Numbered from the stretch's first letter, positions 27,079-40,106 are shown. The stretch: 64,000 bases of DNA from Anoplolepis gracilipes (GCF_047496725.1 NC_132972.1:5820001-5884000), one strand, 5' to 3'. The notes: generated by a model from the sequence alone, not told the origin. Program-made: numbers and translations.

Positions 27079-28043
27079 CACACGTGTGTAAACTCGCACG
27101 CAGCTCTCTCGCTGATGAGAAATGAACGGTGAATATCGAGGGTAGTTTTGCGTGCTTTAGTACGGACAGCGTAATGCTAAATGCCACCTAGAGAAGTGGT
27201 CGATGATAATACAGCCGAGAGTAGTCGGTGGTTGAACAAAGATGGTGACAAGTAAAGGATGTTCGTGATGTCTCATGATGCGTTTACGTCCCAAAGGATT
27301 CGTCTCATGATCGATATTGGCATAGGAACATATTGCGTAAAGCCTTGTTTATTTCTATAAATAAATAAAAATGCTTTTCCAAAATTTTTCCATTCTTCTA
27401 AAATGCGTAGATGTTAATTTCTGTGAAAAATAATCAAATTATTATTTTAGTAATTTACAAAAAATTAATATTTTATATCTAATATTATCACAATTTAACA
27501 ACTATCAAAATCTGACATTATAACTATCTTATTTGAAATAAATATTTGAAATATTTATTTAATTGAATAATTACATATTTAATTATCATGCATATTTTGC
27601 AAAAAACTTCAATTTCAAAAAGTTTGATATAAATAGCAAAAATAAAGATAAAATGAAAAATATATTGATTCTATATAACATAGAGCGTATCCGCAATTTT
27701 CTAAAAATAAAGATGTTAACGCATATGAAAGCTCTTTATTACGTCTTAACAAAACTGCGTACTAATTAACCTAATACTTATGAACATAAAGACAAAAATA
27801 TTTAGACATATTCTTATGTATCAAACGCGAACATTTTTTTTTATTTTTATAGAAAATAATAGAGGTTATTGAATATCTTACAGAGTCTATTAAAGATAAT
27901 TGAAAATCTGTTGAATATCTTAAATGAAATAATTCCATATTGTTTTATTTTGCATAGCTTTTATATTTACGACATTTATTTGATACATAAATTCTTTCAT
28001 TTAAATTATAATTTACAAGTATAATTATCTATATTAATATATC
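26964..28043. other. Intergenic Gr-A / Gr-B, upstream region of Gr-A
   Basis: The segment 27090-27410 is duplicated at 43080-43460 in front of the decayed copy A' (shared words GTCTCATGATCGATAT and ACGTCCCAAAGGATT). The stretch 27720-27840 is related to 44030-44150, and 27880-28040 to 34340-34500 and 45440-45610. No gene seen. Confidence 0.6.
27029..27081. repeat. (CA)n(TA)n microsatellite just upstream of Gr-A
   Basis: Interrupted CA repeats followed by TA repeats about 65 bases upstream of the Gr-A start codon. If Gr-A transcription starts further upstream, the repeat is in the 5'UTR. It creates spurious open frames on the minus strand. Confidence 0.9.
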
Positions 28044-28618
28044 CAAAGTAAATAAAAAATATGGAACCGACAAAATATCTCGTAAACGAGGTATTTGGAA
28101 GAAAAATGTTTCATACAAAAGTTTTAAGACTTAAAAAAAAGTTGTTTCAATGACAATACGAGACCATACGTTTGACTATAGGCGTCAAGGTCGAGGCAAG
28201 CCTTTAATTTCTTAAATAAAACTCTATTTTTCATTACATATTTTCATAAGCCTTCTTAATATCTTTTCAAAACATCATTATTTTATCTACTTTGGGTTAA
28301 ACCGATTCAAGTTATCGAATTTTTTATAATAAGATATTTGGGTAAGCCAAACAAACACAAAAACTGTTCATATTCTTTGTCTTCTACATTTTTGATAATT
28401 TCAACAGGTAATAAGCTACAACATATAAGAAAAACAATTGATTTTACCGAGATATAATTTTATATCTAACATTTTATCAGTACACCACCTACGATCAAAC
28501 TGATCATACTGATTTAAATTCTTTTTAAGCCTTATAAGTTTTGTATGAGACGTTTCTTTTCTCAAATGTCTTCTTTTCCAAATATTTTAAGATGTTTCCA
28601 TATTTTTTATTCACTTTG
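28044..28618. mobile_element. TIR element next to Gr-B (copy 1 of 3)
   Basis: The left end CAAAGTAAATAAAAAATATG and the complement of the right end, CAAAGTGAATAAAAAATATG, form a terminal inverted repeat. It continues inward as AAATATCTCGTAAACGAGG and AAAGTTTTAAGACTT-like blocks. TA follows the right end. It has no open frame. The orthologous insertions beside Gr-C and Gr-D sit at the same place relative to the gene. Confidence 0.75.
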
Positions 28619-28708
28619 TATATATGATCTATAATGTCTCTTAAATATAATATATATTAAGTATGCATATTTTACATTTAAGAAAGAGACTCTTATACAA
28701 ATAAAATA

Positions 28709-30307
28709 TTAAGATACCTTCTCCAATGAGTTGTTTAATTGTATCATAATAATCAAATAGGTTGTTATAACTTTCAACATCTACAAAAACAAGAAAAGCA
28801 TAACTTATATATATCTGTGTGATGTTATGTAATAAATAAAAATTATAGGATTAAATGTAAATTGATACATTTTCCATCTATAAATTTCTTATTTTTAATC
28901 AAAATAGAATTATGAAAACTGCCTTTTATTTTCAGAAACATAAAAAACCTTACCAAGTTTTTCTAAATGTATATATTTTGTTTTTAGAAAATTATCTAAT
29001 ATTATTATTGACACAGAATTAACACTTTGTATGCAATAATTCGATACAAACCATAGTCAGAACAGAATTATCCAAAGAAATACCATACGCGGAAAATTTC
29101 AACGGACTTTGTAACATCTGAATACCAAATTGCTGAATCTAAACCAATTGTGGACAATAATTAATATAATAATTAACTATAATAATTATATAATAATGAA
29201 GGTTGTACATATATAGCGTAAACAGACCTCTTCTTGTATATCTGATTCTTCGTCATATCCATAAATAGAGTAGATGGTCTCGATAGTTTTAGTTCCCTAC
29301 ATAAATATAAATATTAATTACTAATGAAATTTTTAATAAAATAATAAAATAAATTACCTTATCGGCCGCATGTTTGCAAACGCGACTTAAAAACATAATT
29401 TTCATAATTTGAAGAAAACTCAGCATAGTCATTGCAGCTATCTGCATACTGTTGTGGATCATTGTGATACGCTGTTTCTTACAATATCGAATGTACAAAA
29501 CGTAGAAATATTCCGTGAGAAATATAATAATCATTCCTATCTCGCAAGCACTCTGTACGCCAAAGATAGTACTTACGGTTTTTGATACTTTACACAGTTT
29601 TAGGTGTACCTGTCTAAAAAACAGCATTTTAAATAGCTATGCAAGACATATGTTTATTTAAAAAATTTCTTTATAAGTCTGTTTCTCTCTTTTTTTCAAA
29701 ATTTTCTTTTATACAAAGAATTTAATTTAGATATTCAAAGTGTTTTATAAACAAAAATCACACATTTTAATCTCAAATATTTTAAGAATTTATTGACAAA
29801 GTTGATCAATTGACTAACTTCTATTTTTCAAAGAAATTATCTTACAATTTACTTTATCATTTTTATACTCACTTGATTATTTGTAAGAAGTATTTACGTT
29901 TCTGACACTTTGTCTTTACAAAATTGTGTTTTTGAGATCGATTTCGAAGTTTCTCTTGAAACTGTTTCCGGAAGTGAGATGGAAAATGCGACTGCACTTG
30001 TCGACACCACTGAGATAATATTTTTATAGAAAACAAACATTGTTGCTCAACATTCATGATTTTAGCATAATCTTGCATTTCAAATAAGCCCAACTTTACT
30101 TCTTTTACAAGAAATGACATTGCTAAATGTTCACGTAAAAGTCGGTTGATCAAGTCAAACCTCATTTCTAAGCATCTGCGTAACAGTATGTGTATTAAAT
30201 ATTAAAAATTCTTTTAAAAAATTTTAATATGTATGATTTGATTTATTTTTATAAAAATCAACAATAATTCATAAAAGACATTTTAGTTAATAATATGAAA
30301 CACACAA

Positions 30308-30352
<45 letters not shown>

Positions 30353-31276
30353 TATACATATTTGTACAACATATTGCTAGTATGTAATATATTGTTAATC
30401 AATATACAATATAATTACTAGTACGTATTATAAAATAATTTTATTTTCAACTTAATTTACACTAAACAATTAGTATTAATTTCTCACATATATTAAATAA
30501 GAAAAGAAACACATACAAAATAAAATAAACTTTCAAGTTGTTTATAAAATAAGTTTACATACTTTACCAATATGTAGAATTCGAAAATGACAATAGAACC
30601 GACAGTCATTAAATACGAACACACCGCTAACGTGCCAATTAAGTGATAAACATCTGAGTGCTCTCGTATCGCCAGATACATCATAACGCAAACAGAGAAG
30701 TTGAATATAACCCAGATTATCATTACTCCGACTATTGTAAAATACATTCTATCATAGTTTACCGTCGCTCCAAGCTGTCGCAATGTTTCGTCGATCTCGG
30801 AAAGTTTTTTATAGCAAGCTTCAAACTTCTGTACAAACGTTAATTTATATGACATAAATGTGCAAAATTTTTCGTTTAAAATACACAGAATTTGTTGAAT
30901 GATTATTCATTTAAATTAACACTTGTTTTACTTTTATTTCATTTACAAGATATTTACTCATTTCACATTTACTTACCTTCGAATGCCACCAGCCGAGCAA
31001 CAATTCAATAAAGACGAAAAATGTATTAACGTAGTTTAATATTTTGTACAAGAGAAATTGCAGTCTCACCATTACCATATGGAAATATTCTTCCTCCAAA
31101 ACATACAACGAATAACTACAGTATAAACAATAAAGAAGCAAAAGATAGATTAAACTGAGTATAGGTCTTGACTGACCAGGAGGATACTCAAAAACACGAA
31201 GTCCCACTAAACGATTCAAAGTTATCACTGGTGCTACCGCCTCGGTCAAACATTTTGGGCATGCAAATAATTTCAT
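28709..31276 (-). CDS. Gustatory receptor Gr-B, seven exons, complete
   Basis: Seven-transmembrane GR-family chemoreceptor. Exons (minus): 31276-30977, 30828-30563, 30175-29873, 29613-29358, 29296-29228, 29138-29052 and 28780-28709, totalling 1353 bp, 450 residues. The start is the ATG of MKLFACPKCLTEAVAPV; the frame is open upstream but only from a GTG. The segment NRLVGLRVFEYPPGQSRP follows the N-terminus. Exon 2 carries the conserved KKLSEIDETLRQLG loop, exon 3 is rich in basic residues (intracellular loop), exon 6 ends FSAYGISLDNSVLTM, and exon 7 holds the TM7 signature ITTYLIIMIQ before the stop. All introns are GT-AG; the donor after exon 5 (gtctgt) is weak. Upstream are a 12-codon uORF and a TATA-like promoter module. 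Closest relative in the window is Gr-C, then Gr-D. The ligand is unknown. Confidence 0.87.
30302..30355. repeat. (CA)n(TA)n microsatellite in Gr-B intron 2
   Basis: CA repeats followed by TA repeats. Gr-C intron 2 holds a TA-rich tract at the matching place (36703-36748), so the tract was already present before the duplication. Confidence 0.9.
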
Positions 31277-31329
31277 AATTCGTTTCTTCCTTGTACGACG
31301 TTCTTCGGTTAAATATTTGGTCACTCAGT

Positions 31330-31368
31330 TTAAATGATCTTATCTTTAATTTTCAGCTGATCGGGCAT
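31330..31368 (-). promoter_or_regulatory. Upstream ORF of Gr-B, 12 codons
   Basis: Directly after a good splice acceptor (tactttcag|ATG) an ATG opens the peptide MPDQLKIKDKII, then TAA, 53 bases before the Gr-B start. The same 12-codon frame with the same start and stop is found before Gr-C and Gr-D. Its preservation suggests a leader that limits reinitiation at the receptor ATG. Confidence 0.55.
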
Positions 31369-31794
31369 CTGAAAGTATTCAAAATGCATAAAGGTAAATG
31401 CACGATAATAATAGCATGTTGATATTTTAAAATAAAATGGTTTCTCTTTTGTTTCCAAATTGATTTATTATATATATAATTTACAGACTGATCGTTTTGC
31501 TAACTTATTGTTAGAGAAAATCATTAATTTGATTTTAACAAAAAAATTTTGTTCTTGACCGATTATTTTACAACTAATAATTTATTTAGTTTTCACGTTT
31601 TGTACATAAATTTTTATTTTTTACTTTTAATTGATATTTATAATAAATTAATCCATCTATTTGTGATTTATAGTGCAGCGTGTTATACTTGATATATCGA
31701 CTTACATCAAGGTGTCAAATTGGACAGTATTGCGACAGTCACTTTTTCACTACACTTCCTTGTATTTTCCATAATTTCTAAATTAATGATTTAC

Positions 31795-31926
31795 CTTTGT
31801 TAAACAAAAAAAAAACTAAAGGGTAAATGAAAGTTTGTAAATAATTATCGCGAAAGACGCAGGTGTGCTAGATAAGCAATTGTGAGCAAACGAGTTAAGA
31901 CTTTGGAGCGATCTATTATATATACA
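31795..31926 (-). promoter_or_regulatory. Predicted Gr-B promoter and 5'UTR first exon
   Basis: On the minus strand a TATA-like TATATATAATAG (31914-31926) is followed about 120 bases later by a consensus splice donor, ACAAAG|gtaaat (exon end 31795). The matching acceptor is at 31369. The same arrangement recurs before Gr-C and Gr-D and in two copies without a gene. The transcription start itself is inferred, not seen. Confidence 0.45.
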
Positions 31927-34520
31927 AGAGAGGCTCGCGCAGCAATGTAATTTGTTACACAAACGTCCCCATAGGACTTGTTTTTATTACTTTAATGCGT
32001 AATAAAATACCATCAGCCTTGATGACGGTATGTGTAATAATTACTATAAAAAGATTGCATTTGGTCGTTATAAATATACTGCACGGAAAGTAACAGGATA
32101 AAAATGTATTGATTAATTAATTATGCAATGTATACAAAGATTTTAAGAAACAAATAAAGATAGATAAATAAATATAGTCAAAATTTAAAAACTAATACGA
32201 TTGAGAAATTTAATGTGTTGAAATATTATAAATTTGTGAAAATATTAAAAATACGTAACACTAAGTTATAAATATCCAAGAAAATTTATAGTCATAAATA
32301 GAAATAAATAAAATAATTACAAATACAAAAAGAGGGGGACAAGAAACACAGATTAAAAAATAAACACAAACAAAAAAAATAAAAAAGAACCGCTTATAAT
32401 AAAAAATTAAAATTAAAACGCAAACATTTCAGTTCTTGATTCTCGTTAAGTGCTAAATTATAAGTGATAAATTAATAATAAAATATGACACGAATAACAA
32501 AATCAAGTACAAATATAAAAAATTGTGAAGCCTGATGTCGTTAAAATTGATGTTAGTTCTAACTACTATCAATATCTCACTATTACTGATCGTTTTGCAA
32601 ACTTAGACAAAATCATTAATCTAATTTTGACAAAAAAGATTGTGCTCTTGATAAAACTGATTATTTTACGATGTTTGACTAATAATTTATTTATTCTTCA
32701 CGTTTTAGTACATATAGTAGATATTTTTCTTTTTACTTAATATTTATAAAATTGATCTATTCACTTGTGATCATTATGCAATGTCTTATACTTAACTAAT
32801 GAGAATCGACCTACACAAATAATCAATATGTCAGATCAGATAGTTGCGACAATCACTTTTTTCCTCTATTCTCATAATTTGTAAATTAATGACTTACCTT
32901 TGTTAAGCAAAAGAAAAATTAAGCACGTGAAAGCTATTAAATAATTACCACAAACAAACAAAGGTGTTCTAAACAAACAAATGTAAGCAAGCGTCACGAA
33001 AGCGATCTATTATATACAAGAAAGTTAATTGTTCGCAAAGTAATGAGTAATTTGATGCACAAATACCCCTACAAGGCTCATTTTTATTACTTTAATGCGT
33101 CATAAAATTCTGTCGATTTTGACGACATGTGTATTACATAATATTGGAAAAAGTTGCACGTGGTCATTAATTAAATATATAGCTACTGTACAGCAAGTAT
33201 TAGAATAAAAATGTATTAATTAATTAATCGTAATCTGTACAGATTACATTATTATACGATGTAAAAATCCAAAAATACATTGTGGTAGTATATTAATATA
33301 TACTACTATAACTTTTAATAAAGATTTCTCTTGATAATGATTCTTTTAATAAAGATTCTTATTATATTTTCGAAAAAAATTTTTTACATTGTATTGTAAG
33401 CAATTTTCGAAGAATAGTTGAGTAGTTTAAAAACAGGTCTTTCTTATATGCGAGGAGATTGTGGATTGTGATAAGCTGATGTATTAAAAAGATATATAGA
33501 AAAGAATTATATTTTCCTTTATAATATATTGTTTATTAAATACTGCGATACTCATAGCGACTCATATAATCGATCATAGATAATAATTATACAAATTGCA
33601 ATATTAAACACATCATTGTGTAACATTCTCATATAGAATTTAAATATATTAAATTGATTTTTGAAAAATTGGTCAGATAAATATATTCGATTCTGAATGA
33701 AAAAGTCTTCTCCTTATTACCTGTTTAAAATATAAAATAAGAGTTAAATTAATATTAACTATAATATTCTCAGTTTTATTTTATTTATATTGCACTTATA
33801 TGTGTATTACGTATTAATTTCTCGAAACATACAAAAATATTATATCTAACATGTTCTACAGAAATACTTACAAAATGTTTCAGAAAATGTTGCAGGATTT
33901 CCCTGAATTCTTCATTATTTTTTATTAGTTACTTTTATTATTTACTCCTCCTTATAAAAGAAAATTCGAAGTTTAAAATAAAATGTCCTGAGGCTATTCT
34001 ACATGTCCTAAATGACTTTTGTTCTATAGCAGTTCTGGACCTGATATATGATTCAATATTATATTTTATGTTTGTTAACTTTACGTGCATGGCTTTAGAT
34101 GTATAGATAGTACTTTCATTAATATGCAATTAAAGTTTAAAAAAATTCCTAAAAAAACTCTCACAGACCAACTTTAAACAGAAACAAAATATGGCGTACA
34201 AAAACATTTTCTATTTTATTATTGTTATATTAATAGAATAAAAAGAAATGCTCGACATTGTCTGTAGAATCAAGTACAATATATTTAGTTTAGTACAAAA
34301 AATGTAATTCCAAAATTTAATGATAGAAGATTAAAAAATCTATCTTAGAATATCTTACAGAATCTGTTAAAGATAATTAAGAATCTGTTGAATTTTAAAT
34401 GAAATAACTCCACATAGTTATATTTACATAACTTTTATATTTACGACATTTGTTTGATATACATTAATTCTTTAATAATTTAAATTATAATTCTAAAATG
34501 TAATTATTTTTATTAATATA
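31927..34520. other. Intergenic Gr-B / Gr-C with an orphan promoter module
   Basis: The segment 32570-33240 is a second, diverged copy of the Gr upstream module at 31480-32110. It has a donor AAAG|gtaagt at about 32895 and TATA-like TATATAATAGATCGC at 33003-33017 (minus), but no receptor exon follows. The stretch 33600-34310 is related to 39240-40000 and partly to 44230-44470, showing the extent of the duplicated unit. No gene is seen; the open frames at 32525-32740 and 33938-34129 lie within these repeats. Confidence 0.6.
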
Positions 34521-35112
34521 CAAGGTGAATAAAAAGTATGCAACAGGCAAAATATTTTGTAAACAAGATATTTGAAAAAAAAATGTTTTATACAAAAGTT
34601 ATAAAGCTTTAAAAGAAGCATTCAATAGCAATACAAAAATGCGCTTGAAATGATGTTGTCAAAAACAAACCTTGAATTTCTTAAACTCTCTATTTGTCAT
34701 TGCATATTCTTATAGTCCTTCTTAAAAGCATAGATTCTTGAGACTTTTTCAAAATACTGTAATTTTATCTATTTTAGGTTAATTTCAAAGTTACTAAGTT
34801 TTATAATTTATTAAGACTTTAAGATCGATGACTGAAGCCAGTTATAATAAACACAAAAACTATTCATTTTAGCATCTAGCTTTGAGCTTATTATATTTTT
34901 TATAATTTCAGCAGGTCATAAGCATGTGAGAAAAGCAGTTGATTTTATCAAGATCCAAATTTATACCTAATCTTTTATTAATACAACGTCACCTATGGTC
35001 GAACTCACGCTTCTATTGAATACTTCTTTTTAAGTCTTATAACTTTGATATGAAACATTTTTTATAAAATGTCCTACATATTTTAATGGTTCCATATTTA
35101 TTATTTACTTTG
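34521..35112. mobile_element. TIR element next to Gr-C (copy 2 of 3)
   Basis: The left end CAAGGTGAATAAAAAGTATG, preceded by TA, and the complement of the right end, CAAAGTAAATAATAAATATG, followed by TA, are an inverted pair. The internal text matches the copies beside Gr-B and Gr-D. Confidence 0.8.
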
Positions 35113-35190
35113 TATATATTATCTATAATGTACCTTAAATATAATATATATATATATATTTACGAAAGAGACTCTTTTACAAATAAAATA

Positions 35191-36706
35191 TTAAAATAGC
35201 ATCTTCTCCAATGAGTTGTTCATTTGTATCATGATAATCAAATAGGTTGTTATAACTTTCAATATCTACAAAAACAAAAAAAGCATAACTATCATATATC
35301 TGCGATGTGATAGAATAAATTAAAATTATATGATTGAACGTAGATTGATACGTTCCAGTTTTTCTAAATGTATATGTTTTGTTTTTAGAAAATTATATAA
35401 AAATTGTTGACACAGAATTAAGAATTTATATGCAATAATTCGATACAAACCATAGTTAGAACATTATCCAAAGGAATACCAAACGCGGAGAATTTCAGCC
35501 GACTTTGTAATATCTGAATACCAAATTGCTGAATCTAAATCAATTGTGGACAATAACTAATAGTAATTAACTACAATAGTTATATAATAATGAAAGTTGT
35601 ACATATATAACGTAAACCGACCTCTTCCTTTACATCTGATTCTTTGTCATATCCATGAATGGAGTAGATGATCTCCATAGTTTTAGTTCCCTACACAAAT
35701 ATAAATATAAATTACTAATTAAATTTTTAATGAAATAATAAAATAAATTACCTTATCAGTTGCATGTTTGCAAACGCGACTTAAAAACGTAATTTTGAAG
35801 AAATTGAGAAGAATTTGAAGAAAACTCAGCATGGCTATTAAATCGGCTAGCTCCTGTTTCTTATAATATCGAATGTACAAACTGTAGAAATATTCTGTGA
35901 GAAATATAATAATCATTCCTATCTCGCAAGCTGTTTGTACGCCAAAGATAGTGCATACGGTTTTTGATACTTTACACAGTTCTAGGTGTACCTGTCTATA
36001 AAACAGCATTTTAAATAACTATATAAGACGTTATTTTTATTTAAAAAATTTCTTTATAAGTCTGTTTTTCTCTTTTTTTTAAAGTTTTCTTTTATACAAA
36101 GAATTTGATTTAGATGTTCAAAGTGTTTTATAAACAAAAACACATTTCACACATTTTAATTTTAAATATTTTAAGAATTTATTGACAAAGTTGATCAATT
36201 GACTAACTCCTATTTTTCCATAAAAATTATCTTACAATTTACTTTATCATTTTTATACTCACTTGATTATTTGTAAGAGATATTTACGTTTCTGACACTT
36301 TGTCTTTACAAAATTGTGTTTTTGAGATCGATTTCGATGTTTCTCTTGAAACTGTTTCTGGAAGTAAGATGGAAAATGCGACTGCACTTGTCGACACCAC
36401 TGAGATAATATCTTTATAGGAAACAAACGTCGTTGCTCAACATTCATGATTTTAGCATAATCTTGCAATTCAAAAAAGCCCAATTTTACTTCTTTTACAA
36501 GAAATGACATTGCTAAATGTTCACGTAAAAGTCGGTTGATCAAGTCAAACCTCATTTCTAAGCATCTGCGTAACAATATTAAATATTAATTCTTTTAAAA
36601 AAATTAATATATATATGATTGGATTAATTTTTTTAAAAACTACAATAATTTATACAAGACCTACTAACTAACAATATGAAATATGCATATATTGCACATG
36701 TATATA

Positions 36707-36748
<42 letters not shown>

Positions 36749-37670
36749 TACATAGTTGTACAGCATATTGTTAGTATGTAATATATTGTTAATCATTATG
36801 CAATATAAATTATGCATCAGTACGTATTATAGTTTAATTTTATTTTCAACTTAAATTACACTAAACAATTGATATTAATTTCTCACATATACTAATTAAG
36901 AGAGAGAACATACATTGATTAAGATAAACTTTCAAGTTGTTTAAAAAATAAGTTTACATACTTTATAAATATGTAGAGTTCGAAAATAACAATAGCATCG
37001 ATAGTCATTAAATTCGAACGCACCGCTATCGTGACAAAGAGGTAAGGATCTAAGCCATTTAGTATTATCAGATTCATCATAATGCAGACAGAGAAGTTGA
37101 ATATAAACCAGATTATGATTACTCCGATTATTGTAAAGTACATTCTATCATAGTTTACCACCGCTCCAAGCTGCCGCAATGTTTCGTCGATCTCGGAAAG
37201 TTTTTTATAGCAAGCTTCAAACTTCTGTACAAATGTTAATTTGTATGACACAAATGTATAAACTTTTTTTGTTGAAAATACACAGAATTTGAATTACACA
37301 TTAATCGCTTGAATTAACACATCTTTTGTCTGTGTTTTATTTACAGGATATTTATTCATTTCACACTCACCTTCGAATGCCACCAACCAAGCAACAATTT
37401 AATAGAAACGAAAGTTATATTAACGTACTCTAATATACTGTACAAGAGTAATTGCAGTATCACCCTCGTCTTAAGGGAATATTCTATCTTCAAAAATATC
37501 AACAAATAAATACAGTATAAAAAATAAAGAAGCAAAAGATAGATCAAGCTGAGTATAGGTCTTGGCTGGCCAGGAGGATACTCAAAAGCACGAAGTCCCA
37601 CTAAACGATTCAAAGTTATCACTGGTGCTATCGCCTCGGTCAAACATTTTGGGCGTGCAAATAACTTCAT
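35191..37670 (-). CDS. Gustatory receptor Gr-C, seven exons, complete
   Basis: Seven-transmembrane GR-family chemoreceptor, tandem copy of Gr-B. Exons (minus): 37670-37371, 37224-36962, 36565-36263, 35995-35752, 35690-35622, 35534-35451 and 35265-35191, totalling 1338 bp, 445 residues. The start is the ATG of MKLFARPKCLTEAIAPV. The last exon has ITTYLIIMIQMNNSLEKMLF then TAA. Relative to Gr-B there are in-frame codon losses in exons 2, 4 and 6, and an altered C-terminus. The N-terminal 50 codons and exon 3 are close to Gr-B, but the second half of exon 1 (codons 55-95) and the middle of exon 2 differ strongly, although the DNA upstream is almost identical. No lesion found. Ligand unknown. Confidence 0.87.
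36703..36748. repeat. (TA)n microsatellite in Gr-C intron 2
   Basis: A run of TA dinucleotides, longer than the equivalent tract in Gr-B intron 2. Confidence 0.9.
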
Positions 37671-37723
37671 AATTCGTTTCTTCCTTGTACGACGTTCTTC
37701 GATTAAATATTTGGTCACTCAGT

Positions 37724-37762
37724 TTAAATGATCTTAGCTTTAATTTTCAGCTGATCGAGCAT
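37724..37762 (-). promoter_or_regulatory. Upstream ORF of Gr-C, 12 codons
   Basis: After the acceptor tactttcag|ATG the frame reads MLDQLKIKAKII and stops. It is the counterpart of the Gr-B leader with two residue changes. Confidence 0.5.
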
Positions 37763-38191
37763 CTGAAAGTATTCAAAATGCATAAAGGTAAATGCACGAT
37801 AATAATAGCATGTTGATATTTTAAAATAAAATGGTTTCTCTTTTGTTTCCAAATTGATTTATTATATATATAATTTACAGACTGATCGTTTTGCTAACTT
37901 ATTGTTAGAGAAAATCATTAATTTGATTTTAACAAAAAAATTTTGTTCTTGACCAATTATTTTACAACTAATAATTTATTTAGTTTTCACGTTTTGTACA
38001 TATATTTTTATTTTTTACTTTTAATTGATATTTATAATAAATTAATCCATCTATTTGTGATTTATAGTGCAGCGTGTTATACTTGATATATCGACTTACA
38101 TCAATGTGTCAAATTGAACAGTAATGCGACAGTCACTTTTTCACTGCACTTTCTTCTTCTATTTTCCATAATTTTTAAGTTAATGATTTAC

Positions 38192-38317
38192 CTTTGTTAA
38201 ATAAAAAACTAAAGGGTTTATGAAAGTTCGTAAATAATTATCGCAAAAGACGCAGGTGTGCTAGATGAGCAATTGTGAACAAACGAGTCAGAACTTTGAA
38301 GTGATCTATTATATACA
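38192..38317 (-). promoter_or_regulatory. Predicted Gr-C promoter and 5'UTR first exon
   Basis: TATA-like TGTATATAATAG (about 38306-38317, minus), then the donor ACAAAG|gtaaat with exon end at 38192. The counterpart of the Gr-B module; the TSS is inferred. Confidence 0.45.
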
Positions 38318-38341
38318 AGGCAACTGCTCGGGAAGCAATGT

Positions 38342-39995
38342 TACTTTTGATGAAAAAAAATTTGTTCTTGATAAAACTGGTTATTTTACGATATTTGACT
38401 AATAATTTATTTATTCTTCACGTTTTAGTACATATAGTAGATATTTTTCATTTTACTTGATATTTATAAAATTGATCTATTGTGTGGTCATTATTCAGCG
38501 CTTTTTACTTGACTAATGAAAAGCAACCTACACAAATAATCAATATGTGAGATCAGATAGTTGCGGCAATCACTTTTTTATTGCACTTTTTTCTTTATTT
38601 CTCATAATTTGTAAATTAATGACTTACCTTTATTAAGCAAAAAACTAAACACGTGAAAGTTTATAAATAATTATCACGAAAAACCAAAAGTGTTCTAAAC
38701 AAATAAATGTAAGCAAACGAGTCACAGAAACGGTCTATTATATGCAAGAAAGTTAACTGCTCGCGAAGCAATGAGTAATTTGAAGCACAGACATCTCTAT
38801 GAGACTCGTTTTTATTACTTTAATACGGCATAAAATTCCGTGATGACGACATGTGTAATACATAATACTGAAAAGGGATTACAATTGGTCATTAATTAAA
38901 TATACAGGTACTGCATGGAAAGTATTAGGATAAAAACGTATTAATTAATTAATTGTAATTTATAGATTTATTATACGATATAAAAGATCCAAAGTACATT
39001 GTAGTAGTATACTAACATATACTACTACTATAACTTTTAATAAAGATTTCTCTTGATAATGATTCTTTTAATAAAGATTCTTATTATATTTCCGAAAAAA
39101 ATTTCTTACATTTTTATATGCAAAGAGATTCAATATTATGATAAGTTGATATATTAAAAAAATATATAGAAGAGAATTATATCTTCCCTTATAATATATT
39201 TTGTATTAAATACTGGGATATACATCGCGACTCATATAATTAATCATAGATATTAATTATACAAATTGCAATATTAAACACATTGTTGTGTAACATTCTC
39301 ATATAGGGAATTTAGATATATTAAATTGATTTTTAAAAAATTAGACAGATAAATATTTCCGACTCTGAATAAAAAAGTCGTCTGTTTATTTGTTTATATA
39401 AAGTAAATAAATATATAAAGTAAGAGTTAAATTAATATTAACTGTAATATTAACTATAATATTAATTATAATATCAGTTTTATTTTATTTATATTACATT
39501 TATACGTGTTATTGCATATTAATTGTATGTAGTCAAAAAGATACATCCCATATGACATGTCTACATTATTTTGGAGTCTCGTGAAATCTAACTTAAGATA
39601 TCTAATTAGTCATTTCGTGAAACAATTTGTCGTCATTATGACGTCATTTTGCTACTTTACACTCTACACGAAAGCCTCAAATATGTAACAACGAACTTTT
39701 TTCAGTATTAAATTTTTAATACTAGTAGGGAATAACAAAACGTTTTAATTTATATTTTATTTTTAAAATTTCTTGAAACCTACAATAATATTATCTCTGA
39801 CATGTAAACAGTTGTAGAATATTTTAACAATTGTAGAAATCCTTATAGGACGTTCCACAGAATCTCCCTGCATTTTCTAAATGCTATTATTATTTACTCT
39901 TACTATTATTTACTTCTTCTTAGAAGGTCCAAAGGAAATTCAAAGATTAAAATAAATGTCCTAAGGATAATCTATATGTCCTAAATGATTTCTGT

Positions 39996-40080
<85 letters not shown>

Positions 40081-40106
40081 TAGACTATTTTTGTGCTCTA
40101 TCTAAT
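38342..40106. other. Intergenic downstream unit with a second orphan promoter module
   Basis: At about 38345 the Gr-C upstream module is joined abruptly to another copy of the same module (38350-38960). This has its own donor-like site near 38632 and a TATA-like word near 38737, but no gene beyond. 38990-39990 matches 33240-34000. A (CT)n(AT)n microsatellite lies at 39996-40078. No coding sequence seen. Confidence 0.6.
39996..40078. repeat. (CT)n(AT)n microsatellite
   Basis: About 26 bases of CT repeat followed directly by about 57 bases of AT repeat. Confidence 0.95.

Noticed and set aside
26878..27187. Additional Gr-A upstream coding exon
   Set aside because: The frames run through the CA/TA microsatellite and change with repeat length; the ATG at 26963 matches the start in the decayed copy A'.
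31276..31324. Starting Gr-B (and likewise Gr-C at 37718) 16 codons upstream
   Set aside because: That codon is GTG, not ATG, and lies right after a TGA; the first ATG in frame is MKLF. In Gr-D an ATG exists there, but the homologous start is preferred.
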